A stretch of 64,000 nucleotides of DNA from the NCBI GenBank assembly GCA_903929355.1, contig CAIYUN010000058.1, forward strand, positions 62,001 to 126,000, written 5' to 3'. Every line of letters starts with the position of its first letter. The stretch's first letter is position 1. Of the stretch, positions 36,069 through 44,275 are shown piece by piece. A program made the translations under genes and the position numbers. The notes beneath the pieces are model-generated. The model ran no database searches. It saw only the letters and a list, made by a program, of their open reading frames with translations, and was not told where the DNA came from. Origin of the DNA: an uncultured Opitutaceae bacterium. GTDB lineage: Bacteria; Verrucomicrobiota; Verrucomicrobiia; Opitutales; Opitutaceae.

Positions 36069-37288
36069 GCCTGGAAGTTCACATTGATTGGGCCGGAGCG
36101 ACCCGGCTGGTCGGGCGGCTCCACTCCGACGGGCGCAGCCCGGCTGTGTCATTTGAATACGCGGCGGAGTGGCTGGCCGGCCCCGATGTCTTTGCCCTTG
36201 ATCCCACCTCCCTCCCCCTGCGGCCAGGCGCGCACCACGCGCCGAGCCTGCCGGGAGTGTTGCACGATTGTGGGCCGGATCGCTGGGGCCGGCTCCTCGT
36301 CGAGCGTGCGGTCCGCCAGCACGTCCTCGACCGCAAGCCTTACCAAGACCTCGACTATCTGCTTGCGATGGACGACGCGACCCGGATCGGGGCGCTGCGC
36401 TTTCGGGCCGACGCCGCCGGGCCCTTCCTGGCCCCGGGCACCGGCAAACTCCCACCGCTGGTGCGTCTGGCCACACTGTTGCAGGCCACGGACGCGATTC
36501 ACGGTGAGACGGAGACGGCGGCGGACCTGCGTTATTTGCTCGGAGCCGGCTCACCCCTCGGCGGAGCGCGGCCCAAGGCGGTGGTCGGCCTCGCCGATGG
36601 CCGCCTGGCCATCGCGAAATTCCCCAAGCCGGACGACCTCCGGGACATCGCCGCCGGGGAAATCCTAGCCCTCACCCTTGCCCGCCGGGCCGGCATCACT
36701 GTGGCGGAACACCGGCACGTCGCGGTCGGTGGCAGGAGCGTGGCCGTCATCACCCGCTTCGACCGTCAGGGCGCGCGTCGCATCCCTTTTATCTCCGGCG
36801 ACACCCTGCTCGGTTTGGCGCCCGGCCAAGCTGGTTCCTACACCCTGCTGGCGGACGGTATCCGTCAATTTGGCCACGACACCGCCGCCGATCTACGCGA
36901 GCTGTGGCGGCGGCTTGTCTTCTCCCTGCTGGCCAGCAACCACGACGACCACCTGCGCAACCACGGCTTCCTCATGCGCGAGCCCGGACGCTGGGCACTC
37001 TCGCCCGCCTACGATCTCAATCCTGTCCCGGAAATCGACCGGGCGCTGACCCCCAAGACCGCGATCACCGAGAGCCAGGAAAATCCCTCCATTGATGCGG
37101 CGATCGCGGCCGCCGCACGCTTCGGGCTCAGGTCCGTTGAGGCCAGAGCCATTCTTGGGGAAGTACGCGCGGCAGTTTCCGCCTGGCGCAACACGGGTAG
37201 GAGTCTTCAGCTCAAGGCCAGAACCCTGGATGCCTATGCCACGGCCTTTGAGCACCCGCTGATGGACGAAGCTAGGCGGATTACTTGA
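36065..37288 (+). CDS. hipA: HipA-like serine/threonine kinase toxin
   Basis: 407 residues. Layout: N-terminal HipA_N (with VSFEYAAEWLAGP ... LPGVLHDCGPDRWGR, about 1-100); core kinase with the ATP-loop GGARPKAVVGL (about 158-168); KFPKPDD with the ATP-contacting lysine; catalytic loop SNHDDHLRNHGFL (about 290-302); and metal-binding LSPAYDLNP. All catalytic elements are intact. HipA kinases phosphorylate targets such as glutamyl-tRNA synthetase and cause growth arrest. It is the only toxin gene in this window that looks complete. Confidence 0.92.
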   Translation: MSLEVHIDWAGATRLVGRLHSDGRSPAVSFEYAAEWLAGPDVFALDPTSLPLRPGAHHAPSLPGVLHDCGPDRWGRLLVERAVRQHVLDRKPYQDLDYLLAMDDATRIGALRFRADAAGPFLAPGTGKLPPLVRLATLLQATDAIHGETETAADLRYLLGAGSPLGGARPKAVVGLADGRLAIAKFPKPDDLRDIAAGEILALTLARRAGITVAEHRHVAVGGRSVAVITRFDRQGARRIPFISGDTLLGLAPGQAGSYTLLADGIRQFGHDTAADLRELWRRLVFSLLASNHDDHLRNHGFLMREPGRWALSPAYDLNPVPEIDRALTPKTAITESQENPSIDAAIAAAARFGLRSVEARAILGEVRAAVSAWRNTGRSLQLKARTLDAYATAFEHPLMDEARRIT

Positions 37289-37442
37289 GGCGGCCGAACG
37301 GCCGGGCACCAAGCTGCCCGGATGGAACCCAACGCGAGAAACTATCGCCACTCTTTGACAAAATTGCCGCTGGCTTAAACTACCTTGGGGTTCAACCGCC
37401 TCAATTCCACTAGGGATCAAAAACTAAAACCCACCCCATCCC

Positions 37443-37626
37443 ATGAAATCGGGGTATCTCAATCGCGGGCATTTTGCCCTGAGTGTTTCAAGTCTGATCA
37501 CGGTTCCCACGCTGCTCGCGGGGCCAATTCGCCGTCCGAAATTACTCGGTGCGAGGAAAATCAGCAGGATCGGATGGCCAACGGGGCAAAACCGGCGAGC
37601 TCACTCCGGCCGAGGTCGCCCAAGCA
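37443..37626 (+). pseudogene. Relic of a small secreted-protein gene
   Basis: Three frames carry fragments. From 37443, MKSGYLNRGHFALSVSSLIT followed by VPTLLAG resembles a signal peptide. In a second frame, SEITRCEENQQDRMANGAK; then, after a one-base shift near 37590, TGELTPAEVAQA and a stop. The join ENQQDRMANGAK-TGELTPAE matches a widespread family of small secreted proteins (pattern N-Q-Q-x-R-I-x-x-G-V/I-x-S/T-G-x-L-T-x-x-E). The rest of that protein is absent. The surrounding 37289-37754 spacer otherwise holds only a weak TTGACA (37355) / TAAACT promoter-like pair. Confidence 0.4.
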
Positions 37627-37754
37627 TAAGGGATGTTGCCGCCTGCCGCATCCCCGGGTGATGGCCGCGGCCCCGTTCGCATTTGGTGTTGAAAGGCGTT
37701 TCCGATTCAGGCGTCATCCGGACTTGCGGTCGGCAAGGCCGCGCCTTTTCCGTC

Positions 37755-38327
37755 ATGGCCGAACACCCCTCCCCTCACCATCCGCCGCATCACGCCCCCC
37801 CTCAGCCGGACCGGCGCGATTTCCTGACCAAGGCCGCCGCCATCGTCATTGGAGGCGGGCTTGCACTGGTCGCGCCGGCGGCCGGCCTCCTGGTCTTTCT
37901 CGACCCGCTGCGGCGCAAGTCCGAGGCCGGCACGGCGGTGAAGGTCGCCACGCTGGACGCGCTGCCGGCCAACGGCGACCCGGTCCAGAAGTCCGTCCTC
38001 GCGACCCGCGTGGACGCCTGGAACCGCACGCCCAATGTCCCCATCGGCGCGGTTTTTCTGCAGCGCCTCAAGGATGGCGGCGTGCGTGCCCTGAATGTGG
38101 CCTGTCCGCACGCGGGATGTTTCGTGGATTTTCGAAACAGTGAAGACGGCTACCACTGCCCGTGCCACAACAGCAGCTTCAGCCTGGACGGCTCGATCAA
38201 GGATCCGACCAGCCCGAGCCCTCGGGGAATGGACGAGCTGCCGGTCGAGATCCGCCACGGCACCGAAATCTGGGTGACCTACCAAACCTTCCGGGCCGGG
38301 GTGCGGGAGAAGATCGCTGTCATATGA
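37755..38327 (+). CDS. Rieske iron-sulfur protein of a bc-type complex
   Basis: 190 residues. Tat signal-anchor RRDFLTKAAAIVIGGG with a membrane helix (residues about 18-50). The Rieske [2Fe-2S] ligands are in CPHAGCFVDF and CPCHNSSFSLDG. It transfers electrons from menaquinol to cytochrome c within the membrane complex. Start MAEHPSPHH gives a short His/Pro-rich head before the Tat motif. Its stop overlaps the cytochrome b start (ATGA), so the two are co-translated. Confidence 0.93.
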   Translation: MAEHPSPHHPPHHAPPQPDRRDFLTKAAAIVIGGGLALVAPAAGLLVFLDPLRRKSEAGTAVKVATLDALPANGDPVQKSVLATRVDAWNRTPNVPIGAVFLQRLKDGGVRALNVACPHAGCFVDFRNSEDGYHCPCHNSSFSLDGSIKDPTSPSPRGMDELPVEIRHGTEIWVTYQTFRAGVREKIAVI

Positions 38328-40114
38328 AAAATTTCCTCGGCTGGTTCGACCAACGCACCGGCAGCAAGAAACTGCTGCACGAGGCCCTGTTTGAAAACGT
38401 GCCCGGTGGCGCCCGCTGGCGCTACGCGTGGGGCAGCACCCTCGTGTTCTGCTTCGCGGTGCAGGTCGTCACGGGCCTGTTCCTGTGGATGGCCTACAGC
38501 CCCGGCGCGCAGACGGCGTGGGAGAGCGTCTACTACATCCAGCACGAAATGTGGGGCGGCTGGTTTCTCCGCGGGCTCCACCACTACACGGCGCAGGCCA
38601 TGACGGTGCTGCTGGTATTCCACCTCCTGCAGGTGGTGATCGACGGCGCCTACAAGGCCCCGCGCGAGATCAATTTCTGGACCGGCGTGGTCCTGCTGCT
38701 GCTGGTGCTGGCGCTCTCGCTCACCGGCTACCTGCTGCCGTGGGACCAGAAGGGCTACTGGGCGACCCGTGTCGCCACGAGCATCCTCTCCATCACCCCG
38801 GTGCTGGGGCCGGCGCTGCAACGGCTGGTCGTCGGCGGGAGCGACTACGGGCACCAGACCCTCACGCGGTTTTTCGCGCTGCACGCCGGGGTGATCCCGG
38901 GCGGGATCATCGCCTTCATCGTCGCGCACATCTACCTGTTCCGCCGCCACGGCCTCACCCCCAAGGAACCGCGGCGCAAGCCCGACTCCGCGTTCTGGCC
39001 CGACCAGGTTTTCCGCGACGCGGTGGTCTGCCTCGCCGTGCTCTGCGTCATCCTGTTTTTCATCTGGCGCACGCATGGGGCGGAGCTCGACGCGCCGGCC
39101 GACCCGTCCGCCCCGTTTTCCGCCGCGCGGCCCGAGTGGTATTTCCTCTTCCTGTTCCAGCTGCTGAAGTATTTCCCTGGCGGCACGGAAATCTGGGGGG
39201 CGATGGTGGTGCCGGGCGTGCTGCTGCTGGTCCTGATCGGGATGCCCTTTCTCGGGCAGAAGCCGGCGGGGCACAAATTCAACCTCGGTTTTCTCGGCGC
39301 GCTGTTCGCGGGCGTGGTGGTGCTGACCGTGCTGGCGGTCAACGAGGACAACCACAACCCCGACTACCTCGCCGCCGTCCAGGACGCCAAACACGACGCG
39401 GAGCGGGTGATCGAGCTCGCGCAGTCGCCCGACGGCATCCCGACGACGGGCGCAGTGTCGCTCCTGCGCAACGACCCGCTGACCCAGGGCCCGAAGATTT
39501 TCGCCAAGAACTGCGCGAGCTGCCACCGTTACGACGGGGGCGACGGTCTCGGCGGCACGCCCAAGGGCGCGATTGCCGGCTCCGACCTGAAAGGCTATGC
39601 CAGCCGCGCCTGGCTGGCCGGGCTGCTCGATCCAACCAAGATTGACGGTCCGCATTATTTCGGCGGGACCAAGCTCAAGAGCAGCAAAATGGTGGATTTT
39701 GTGAAAAAAGATGTGGCCGGCTTCTCCGCTGACCAAAAGACGCAGCTGGCGGGGGTGCTCGCCGCCCTCTCCGCGGAGGGCGGGCTCAGGGCCCAGGCCG
39801 ACCTCGACCGGCGCGACGCGGCGGTCATTGACCAGGGAAGGAAGTCCTTTGGCGGGATCGGATGTGCCGACTGCCACCAGTTCCACTCCACGGATCCGGA
39901 CGCCACCGCCCCCAACCTGACGGGCTACGGCTCGCACGAATGGCTGGTGGCGTTCATCTCGAACCCGGCGCACCCGCGCTTTTACGGTCAGGATAACGAT
40001 CGGATGCCGTTGTTTGGCGTCACCCACCAGCTCTCGGATCAGGAGATCGGCCTCGTCGCCGACTGGCTGCGCGGCGAGTGGTATGTGCCCGCGTCGGGGA
40101 AGGCGGGAGACTGA
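38324..40114 (+). CDS. Cytochrome b fused to diheme cytochrome c
   Basis: 596 residues. N-terminal cytochrome b (about 1-210: FLWMAYSPGAQTAWESVYYI, heme ligands in LRGLHHYTAQA and in the FFALHAG helix, GYLLPWDQKGYWATRVATS). C-terminal b domain (about 215-340) with the quinol-site motif RPEWYFLFLFQLLKYFPGG. Then a membrane helix (FLGALFAGVVVLTVLAV) and a periplasmic cytochrome c part with two heme sites, CASCHRYDG and CADCHQFHS, with distal methionine candidates such as NDRMPLFG. Normally b and c are separate genes; here electrons can go from quinol to c within one chain. Pairs with the Rieske protein just upstream. Confidence 0.92.
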   Translation: MKNFLGWFDQRTGSKKLLHEALFENVPGGARWRYAWGSTLVFCFAVQVVTGLFLWMAYSPGAQTAWESVYYIQHEMWGGWFLRGLHHYTAQAMTVLLVFHLLQVVIDGAYKAPREINFWTGVVLLLLVLALSLTGYLLPWDQKGYWATRVATSILSITPVLGPALQRLVVGGSDYGHQTLTRFFALHAGVIPGGIIAFIVAHIYLFRRHGLTPKEPRRKPDSAFWPDQVFRDAVVCLAVLCVILFFIWRTHGAELDAPADPSAPFSAARPEWYFLFLFQLLKYFPGGTEIWGAMVVPGVLLLVLIGMPFLGQKPAGHKFNLGFLGALFAGVVVLTVLAVNEDNHNPDYLAAVQDAKHDAERVIELAQSPDGIPTTGAVSLLRNDPLTQGPKIFAKNCASCHRYDGGDGLGGTPKGAIAGSDLKGYASRAWLAGLLDPTKIDGPHYFGGTKLKSSKMVDFVKKDVAGFSADQKTQLAGVLAALSAEGGLRAQADLDRRDAAVIDQGRKSFGGIGCADCHQFHSTDPDATAPNLTGYGSHEWLVAFISNPAHPRFYGQDNDRMPLFGVTHQLSDQEIGLVADWLRGEWYVPASGKAGD

Positions 40115-40196
40115 AGGTTGAGGGGTTGAAAGGTTGGGAAGCCCGCAGTGGTGTTGGTGGCTTGCGCGAGCGTGTGATGTGCACAACCTGCCGCCC

Positions 40197-40778
40197 ATGG
40201 AAGATCCTCTCGCCCGCGCCCGCCTGCTCATCGACGAGGCCCACGCTGCCGACCCGGTGCGCGCGGCCGACGGGTGGGCGGCGGAGCTGGTGTATGCCGA
40301 CCGGATGGAGGGATGGGTCGTGCGTCTGGTGCTGGAGGCGCCGCCGTTGCTGTGCCTCGCCGCGCGCTGCCAGCACCTCGAGCGCTGGGCCGTGCCGCGC
40401 ACGACCTACCCCGAGGGCAAGGCCGGTTACCTCGCGTGGCGGAAATCACTCTACACCAAACAGGCCGAACGGGCCCGCGAGCTGCTGCTCGCCGCCGGGG
40501 TGACGGTGGCCGACGCCGCCGAGGTGGCGACGTGGGTGTCCAAGACCGGCCTCAAGACCAACGCCGGCACCCAGGCGCTGGAGGACGCGGCCTGTCTGGT
40601 GTTTCTGGAGAACGAGCTTGGGGCGTTTGCCGCGCAGCACGCGGATTATCCGCACGCTAAGCTCATGGATATTTTGAGAAAAACCTGGCGCAAGATGAGC
40701 CCGCGCGCCTGCGAGCTGGCGCTCGCGCTCGAACTGCCGCCCGCGCTCGGGGCACTGGTGCGCGAGGCGGTGGGCTGA
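40197..40778 (+). CDS. DUF4202 domain protein
   Basis: 193 residues. Family marks: ALARARLLIDEAHAADP-like head (here DPLARARLLIDEAHAADP), CLAARCQHLERWAVPRTTYP, GKAGYLAWRKSLYTKQAE, and LEDAACLVFLENELGAF. The H and the R/K-rich helix suggest an HD-like or nucleotide-handling helical fold, but no activity is established. The ATG was chosen to give the canonical head; the upstream frame is repeat-derived. Followed convergently by sua5 after 4 bases. Confidence 0.85.
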   Translation: MEDPLARARLLIDEAHAADPVRAADGWAAELVYADRMEGWVVRLVLEAPPLLCLAARCQHLERWAVPRTTYPEGKAGYLAWRKSLYTKQAERARELLLAAGVTVADAAEVATWVSKTGLKTNAGTQALEDAACLVFLENELGAFAAQHADYPHAKLMDILRKTWRKMSPRACELALALELPPALGALVREAVG

Positions 40779-40782
40779 GCCG

Positions 40783-41901
40783 CTACCGCGCCGCGGCGCG
40801 GGCGAGGCGGTCGTTGAGCGCGGCGGCGAGGCCGGCGGCGCCGGGCACCCGCTCGGCGCGGATCGCCCGCCACCCGCCGCGGTCGAGCGTCCGCAGCCGG
40901 GCGTACAACGTGCGGGCGGCCTCGGCGGGGCGGCCGGTCGTGGTGAGCCAGAAAAGATTCCCCGCGCCGGCGGGCACCCTCGGCGGGCGGCGGAAATACA
41001 GGAACGCGGTGCCTGCCTCCCGCACGGCGCGGGCGGGCGCGGGGTTTTTTTTGCCCAGCGCGAGCGGCGTGCGCGGGCTGTAGTGGCGCGCCATCATGCC
41101 CGGCGCGACCATGCCGCCGCTTTTGCCCGAGATCGGGTTTTCTCCGGCCTCCGGCTTCCGGCCTCTGACCTCTGACGTCTGGTTCCCCGCGACCGCCCGC
41201 GGTCGCGGGGCGCGGACCCGGCGGCGCAGCACTTTTTCCAACGCGGCGCGGGGGATGGCGCCGGGACGGAGCAGCTCCGGGCGCGCCGGGTCGCGGAGGT
41301 CGAGGATGGTGGACTCCACCCCAATCGCACACGCGCCGCCGTCGAGGATGTGCGCGATGCGCGCGCCCAGCCCGGCGCGGACATGCGCGGCGGTCGTGGG
41401 GCTGATGTACCCAAAGGGGTTGGCGCTCGGCGCGGCCAGCGGCCGGCCGCACAGGCGCAGGAGCGTCCGGAGCAGGCGGTGGCTCGGCATCCGCACGGCG
41501 ACACTGTCGAGCCCGGCGGTGACAATCGCCGGCACGCCGGCCCGCTTGGGCAGCACCAGAGTGAGGGGGCCGGGCCAGAACGCGGCGGCGAGGCGGCGCG
41601 CGGCGGGGTTGAGGACCGCGACCTCGTCCGCCTGGGCGAGGGTGCGGACATGGACGATGAGCGGGTCGGTGACGGGCCGGCCCTTGGCGCGAAAAATGGC
41701 GCGGCAGGCGGTGGGGTTGAGGGCGTCGGCGGCGAGGCCGTAGACCGTCTCGGTCGGCACGGCGACGAGGCCGCCGCGGGCGAGGACGCCGGCAAGCCGG
41801 GCCAGGTTGCGCGGGGTGGGCCGCGAGATACGGGCGGGACGGGGGACGGACTTTTTTACAGGAGGAAACAGAGGGAACGGAGATCGGAGGGTTTCAACCA
41901 C
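40783..41901 (-). CDS. Threonylcarbamoyl-AMP synthase, Sua5 type
   Basis: Makes L-threonylcarbamoyl-AMP for the t6A37 tRNA modification. N-terminal YrdC domain with VPTETVYGLAADALN, KGRPVTDPLIVHV (KRP..-like loop), AAFWPGPLTLVLPK, VAVRMPSH and APSANPFGYISPTTA. C-terminal Sua5 domain after a linker. Two oddities. The frame continues far upstream of YrdC through intergenic repeats, and the only start codons there (GTG 41901, ATG 42006) lie in repeat DNA. The linker contains a translated TCTGAC-type repeat plus a palindrome (41130-41212). The start is therefore provisional. Confidence 0.9.
   Translation of the reverse strand: MVETLRSPFPLFPPVKKSVPRPARISRPTPRNLARLAGVLARGGLVAVPTETVYGLAADALNPTACRAIFRAKGRPVTDPLIVHVRTLAQADEVAVLNPAARRLAAAFWPGPLTLVLPKRAGVPAIVTAGLDSVAVRMPSHRLLRTLLRLCGRPLAAPSANPFGYISPTTAAHVRAGLGARIAHILDGGACAIGVESTILDLRDPARPELLRPGAIPRAALEKVLRRRVRAPRPRAVAGNQTSEVRGRKPEAGENPISGKSGGMVAPGMMARHYSPRTPLALGKKNPAPARAVREAGTAFLYFRRPPRVPAGAGNLFWLTTTGRPAEAARTLYARLRTLDRGGWRAIRAERVPGAAGLAAALNDRLARAAAR
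41130..41212. repeat. Repeat inserted within the sua5 coding region
   Basis: Contains CCTCCGGCTTCCGGCCTCTG, ACCTCTGACGTCTGGTTCC and a perfect palindrome with 11-base arms CCCCGCGACCG / CGGTCGCGGGG (41185-41195 and 41200-41210). The first part is nearly the same as 4757-4818. It is read in frame as the linker between the two Sua5 domains (about 27 residues, including NQTSEVRGRKPEAGE). Confidence 0.75.
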
Positions 41902-42060
41902 TGATGGGCACTGATCCAGAAAAACGGGAGGAGGACAGGCGGAGATTTTCCCGCGGATGGAAGCGGAGGGGCACTGATGGAGCGGAACGGAAGCAGAGCG
42001 GTACACGGCAGGGCACGGATAGACTCAGAAACCAGAGGTTTTACAGAAGATCGCAAAGAT
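41851..42060. repeat. Mosaic repeats upstream of sua5
   Basis: Words in order: TTTTTTACAGGAGGAAACAG, AGGGAACGGAG, TTTCAACCACTGATGGGCAC, then TTTTCCCGCGGATGGAAGCG, ACAGGGCACGG and TTTTACAGAAGATCGCAAAG. They overlap every possible start codon of sua5. CAGGAGGAAACAG and the ACTGAT word recur in the same order at 6465-6540 and 12803-12900. Confidence 0.6.
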
Positions 42061-42154
42061 CGCCGAGAATCAAGACCCCTCCGACTTTCCCGGCTTGGCG
42101 GCCTTGGCGATCTTGGGGCAAATCTGTCCGCAGGTTGGAACAGTCCGCGCCGAC

Positions 42155-42181
42155 AAAAAAGGCCGGAGCGAGGCTCCGGCC
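42155..42181 (-). terminator. Rho-independent terminator after rpsR
   Basis: On the minus strand a perfect 9-bp stem GGCCGGAGC / GCTCCGGCC with a 3-base loop is followed by TTTTTTGTC. It lies 28 bases after the rpsR stop. Confidence 0.93.
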
Positions 42182-42209
42182 GGGAAAACGAAGGGCGCGA
42201 AGGCGCGCC

Positions 42210-42404
42210 TCAGGTGGTGAGCAGATTGTTGCGCGCGTGCTTGATGGCCTTGGTGACGGCGCGCTGGTGGCGGGCGGTCAGGTGGGTGTGTTTGCGCGGG
42301 AGAATCTTGCCGGTGTCGGTGACGAAATTGCGGAAAGCCTGCGGCGCGGTGAAGGGCAGCTCGTTGGGCGCAAGGGTGCGCGGTGTGGTTTCGGTCGTGC
42401 TCAT
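42210..42404 (-). CDS. rpsR: 30S ribosomal protein bS18
   Basis: 64 residues. Core: PFTAPQAFRNFVTDTGKILP, then RKHTHLTARHQRAVTKAIKH and ARNNLLTT. This is the bS18 signature (L-x-x-F-x-T-x-x-G-K-I-x-P-R-x-x-T-x-x-x-x-x-x-Q-R-x-x-x-x-A-I-K-x-A-R). It stands alone here, without rpsF, ssb or rplI, which usually accompany it. Divergent from the adjacent tRNA-Arg and closed by a strong terminator. Confidence 0.95.
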   Translation of the reverse strand: MSTTETTPRTLAPNELPFTAPQAFRNFVTDTGKILPRKHTHLTARHQRAVTKAIKHARNNLLTT

Positions 42405-42491
42405 GGAATGGGAGGGAAGGGGAGCAAAAGGGATGCAACGCAGGGTTGTCAACCTGCAATCGCTCGTCTATTTCCAGGGGTGGGTTCCTGC

Positions 42492-42567
42492 GTCCCCGTA
42501 GCTCAACAGGATAGAGCAGCGGTTTCCTAAACCGCTGATCCCGGTTCAAGTCCGGGCGGGGGCACCA
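42492..42567 (+). tRNA. tRNA-Arg(CCT)
   Basis: Acceptor GTCCCCG / CGGGGGC, D-arm GCTCAACAGGATAGAGC, anticodon stem-loop GCGGT-TTCCTAA-ACCGC with anticodon CCT, T-loop TTCAAGT, discriminator A and encoded CCA. It lies 80 bases before gspG. Confidence 0.97.
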
Positions 42568-42646
42568 AACCGGGCAAGTGTGTAATCTTGCATCTTCGCA
42601 CGCAACCACCAACCTGTTTCCGTCGTCATTCACCCTACTTACCACC

Positions 42647-43168
42647 ATGTGTTCCCCTTCCTCCACCCAAACCTCATTCCGCAACGCGCGCCGCGCCTTC
42701 ACCCTGCTCGAGATCCTGGTCGTTCTCGCGATCATCGGGATGCTCGTCGGCCTCGCTGTCACCAGCCTCGGCAAGGCCTTTGAAAACGCCAAGATCGATG
42801 TCGCCAAGACCTTTGTGGCGACCCAGATGCCGGCCGCGCTGGGCATCTATCGCATCGACATGGGCAACTACCCCACGACCGCCGAGGGCCTGCAGGCGCT
42901 GATTTCGCCGCCCGCCGGCAATCCGAACGTGAATCTCTGGCGCGGTCCGTACCTCACCACCAACACCATCCCGCTGGACCCGTGGAAGCAGCCGTACCAG
43001 TACCAATATCCCGGCACCCACACGGCCACCTCCACTGCCCAAACGACCACGGGCAACCCGGCGTCGGCCAACGGCGCGGGCAGCATGACGCCTCATTTTG
43101 ACATCTGGTCGCTCGGGCCCTCCGGGATCGACGGCAGCCCCGACAATATCGGCAACTGGCAGCAGTAA
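42647..43168 (+). CDS. gspG: Type II secretion major pseudopilin GspG
   Basis: 173 residues. Prepilin peptidase site RRAFTLLEILVVLAIIGMLV with a preceding leader of 16 residues (cleavage before F, Glu at +5). The globular part has the GspG marks MGNYPTTAEGLQALI, LWRGPYL, PLDPWKQPYQYQYPG and FDIWSLGPSGIDG (calcium-site region). Assembles the periplasmic pseudopilus that pushes substrates through the secretin. First gene of a seven-gene operon. The ATG is preceded by ACC. An insert rich in Thr/Ala (HTATSTAQTTTGNPASANG) lengthens the usual loop. Confidence 0.93.
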   Translation: MCSPSSTQTSFRNARRAFTLLEILVVLAIIGMLVGLAVTSLGKAFENAKIDVAKTFVATQMPAALGIYRIDMGNYPTTAEGLQALISPPAGNPNVNLWRGPYLTTNTIPLDPWKQPYQYQYPGTHTATSTAQTTTGNPASANGAGSMTPHFDIWSLGPSGIDGSPDNIGNWQQ

Positions 43169-43197
43169 ACCGCCCCTTGCTTCCTCACCCCGGATGT

Positions 43198-43815
43198 ATG
43201 CAGAAGCTCACGCAACGTGCAGATGGCCCCGGCTTCCCCCGTCGCAGTTCAACTCGCGGACGGCGGGCGTTCACGCTGCTTGAGATTCTGCTGGTGCTGG
43301 CGCTCATCGGCCTGCTCTCCGGGATGATGATCACGGGCGCGACCCGGATGCTCAACCCCGGCCCGGAGACGCCGACGCAGGCCTTCTGGACCATGGCCGG
43401 CGCCGCCCGCCGCTACGCCCTGCTCAACGAGACGGAGGTGCGGATGAGCTACGACACGACGACCGGGGAGCTGGTGGCGAGCGCCACCAACGGTACCGAC
43501 CTGCCACCGGTCAAGGTGCCGGGAGGAGGGGACTTGGTCTTCATCTCGGGCATCTCGCCCACGGCCCTCGCCAGTCCCAACACCGCGGTCGGCTCGGTGT
43601 TCGGCGATATTTTGGGCAACGGCACCGACACCACGATCAGCTCGGTTGTTTTCTACCGGGACGGGACCTGCACGCCGTTCCGGGTGACGGTCGAGGGCGC
43701 CACCGCCGGCAACGACGCCGCGAGCCCGACGATCGCGGTGGACCCTTGGACCGGCGGACCCATGCTGGTGGCGGTGGCCACCAACAGCGCCGGCCTGGGC
43801 CAACGGTCGTTCTAA
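43198..43815 (+). CDS. gspH: GspH-like minor pseudopilin
   Basis: 205 residues. Leader peptide of about 22 residues followed by RRAFTLLEILLVLALIGLLS, the type IV prepilin cleavage and membrane segment. The globular part contains RRYALLNETEVRMSYD and VFYRDGTCTPFRVTVEG, a pattern of GspH/FimT-like beta sandwiches. Position after gspG fits GspH. Individual minor pseudopilins are poorly conserved, so the letter is inferred from order. Confidence 0.8.
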   Translation: MQKLTQRADGPGFPRRSSTRGRRAFTLLEILLVLALIGLLSGMMITGATRMLNPGPETPTQAFWTMAGAARRYALLNETEVRMSYDTTTGELVASATNGTDLPPVKVPGGGDLVFISGISPTALASPNTAVGSVFGDILGNGTDTTISSVVFYRDGTCTPFRVTVEGATAGNDAASPTIAVDPWTGGPMLVAVATNSAGLGQRSF

Positions 43816-43822
43816 TAATCCC

Positions 43823-44275
43823 ATGCGCCGGGCCTTCACCATCATCGAAGTGCTGATCGCGCTGGCGATCTTCGCCTACGCTGCGGTCATGCTGACCTCG
43901 GGCTACATGAACGTGCTCAACAGCTACGACCATGTGCGGGCCAATCTGACCTCCCCCGCCCAGGACATCCAGTTTGCGCGCTTCCAGATGCTGAACACGA
44001 CGAGCCTCGCCGCGGCCATGCAGGGGGGCCAGTATCAGACGCTGGACGGGGGCAATGTCACCTGGACGGCGGAGGTCGCGCCCTCGACGCTGCCGGTGCC
44101 CGATTTGTTTGATGTGACGGCCAGCTACACGGTGGCCCCTGCGACGGGCGCGGACGCGGTCACCACAACCGAATCATTCCGGGTGCTCCGGCCCACCTGG
44201 TCGGTGGCCGCGGACCGCAAAACCCTGCGCGATGCCGATACGCAACGCATCAAGGCCCTGCAAACCTCGCAATGA
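43823..44275 (+). CDS. gspI: GspI-like minor pseudopilin
   Basis: 150 residues with a minimal leader: MRRAFTIIEVLIALAIFAYA, the prepilin N-methylation segment with Glu at +5 after cleavage before F. The remainder is a small beta-rich domain (NVTWTAEVAPSTLPVPDLFD, SYTVAPAT). GspI proteins are the shortest minor pseudopilins and often have this near-absent leader. Ends four bases inside the next start (ATGA). Confidence 0.8.
   Translation: MRRAFTIIEVLIALAIFAYAAVMLTSGYMNVLNSYDHVRANLTSPAQDIQFARFQMLNTTSLAAAMQGGQYQTLDGGNVTWTAEVAPSTLPVPDLFDVTASYTVAPATGADAVTTTESFRVLRPTWSVAADRKTLRDADTQRIKALQTSQ

Noticed and set aside
38279-40402. A 707-codon open frame antisense to the cytochrome b-c gene
   Set aside because: Shadow of the sense gene, with Arg/His/Gln-rich composition and no recognisable domain.
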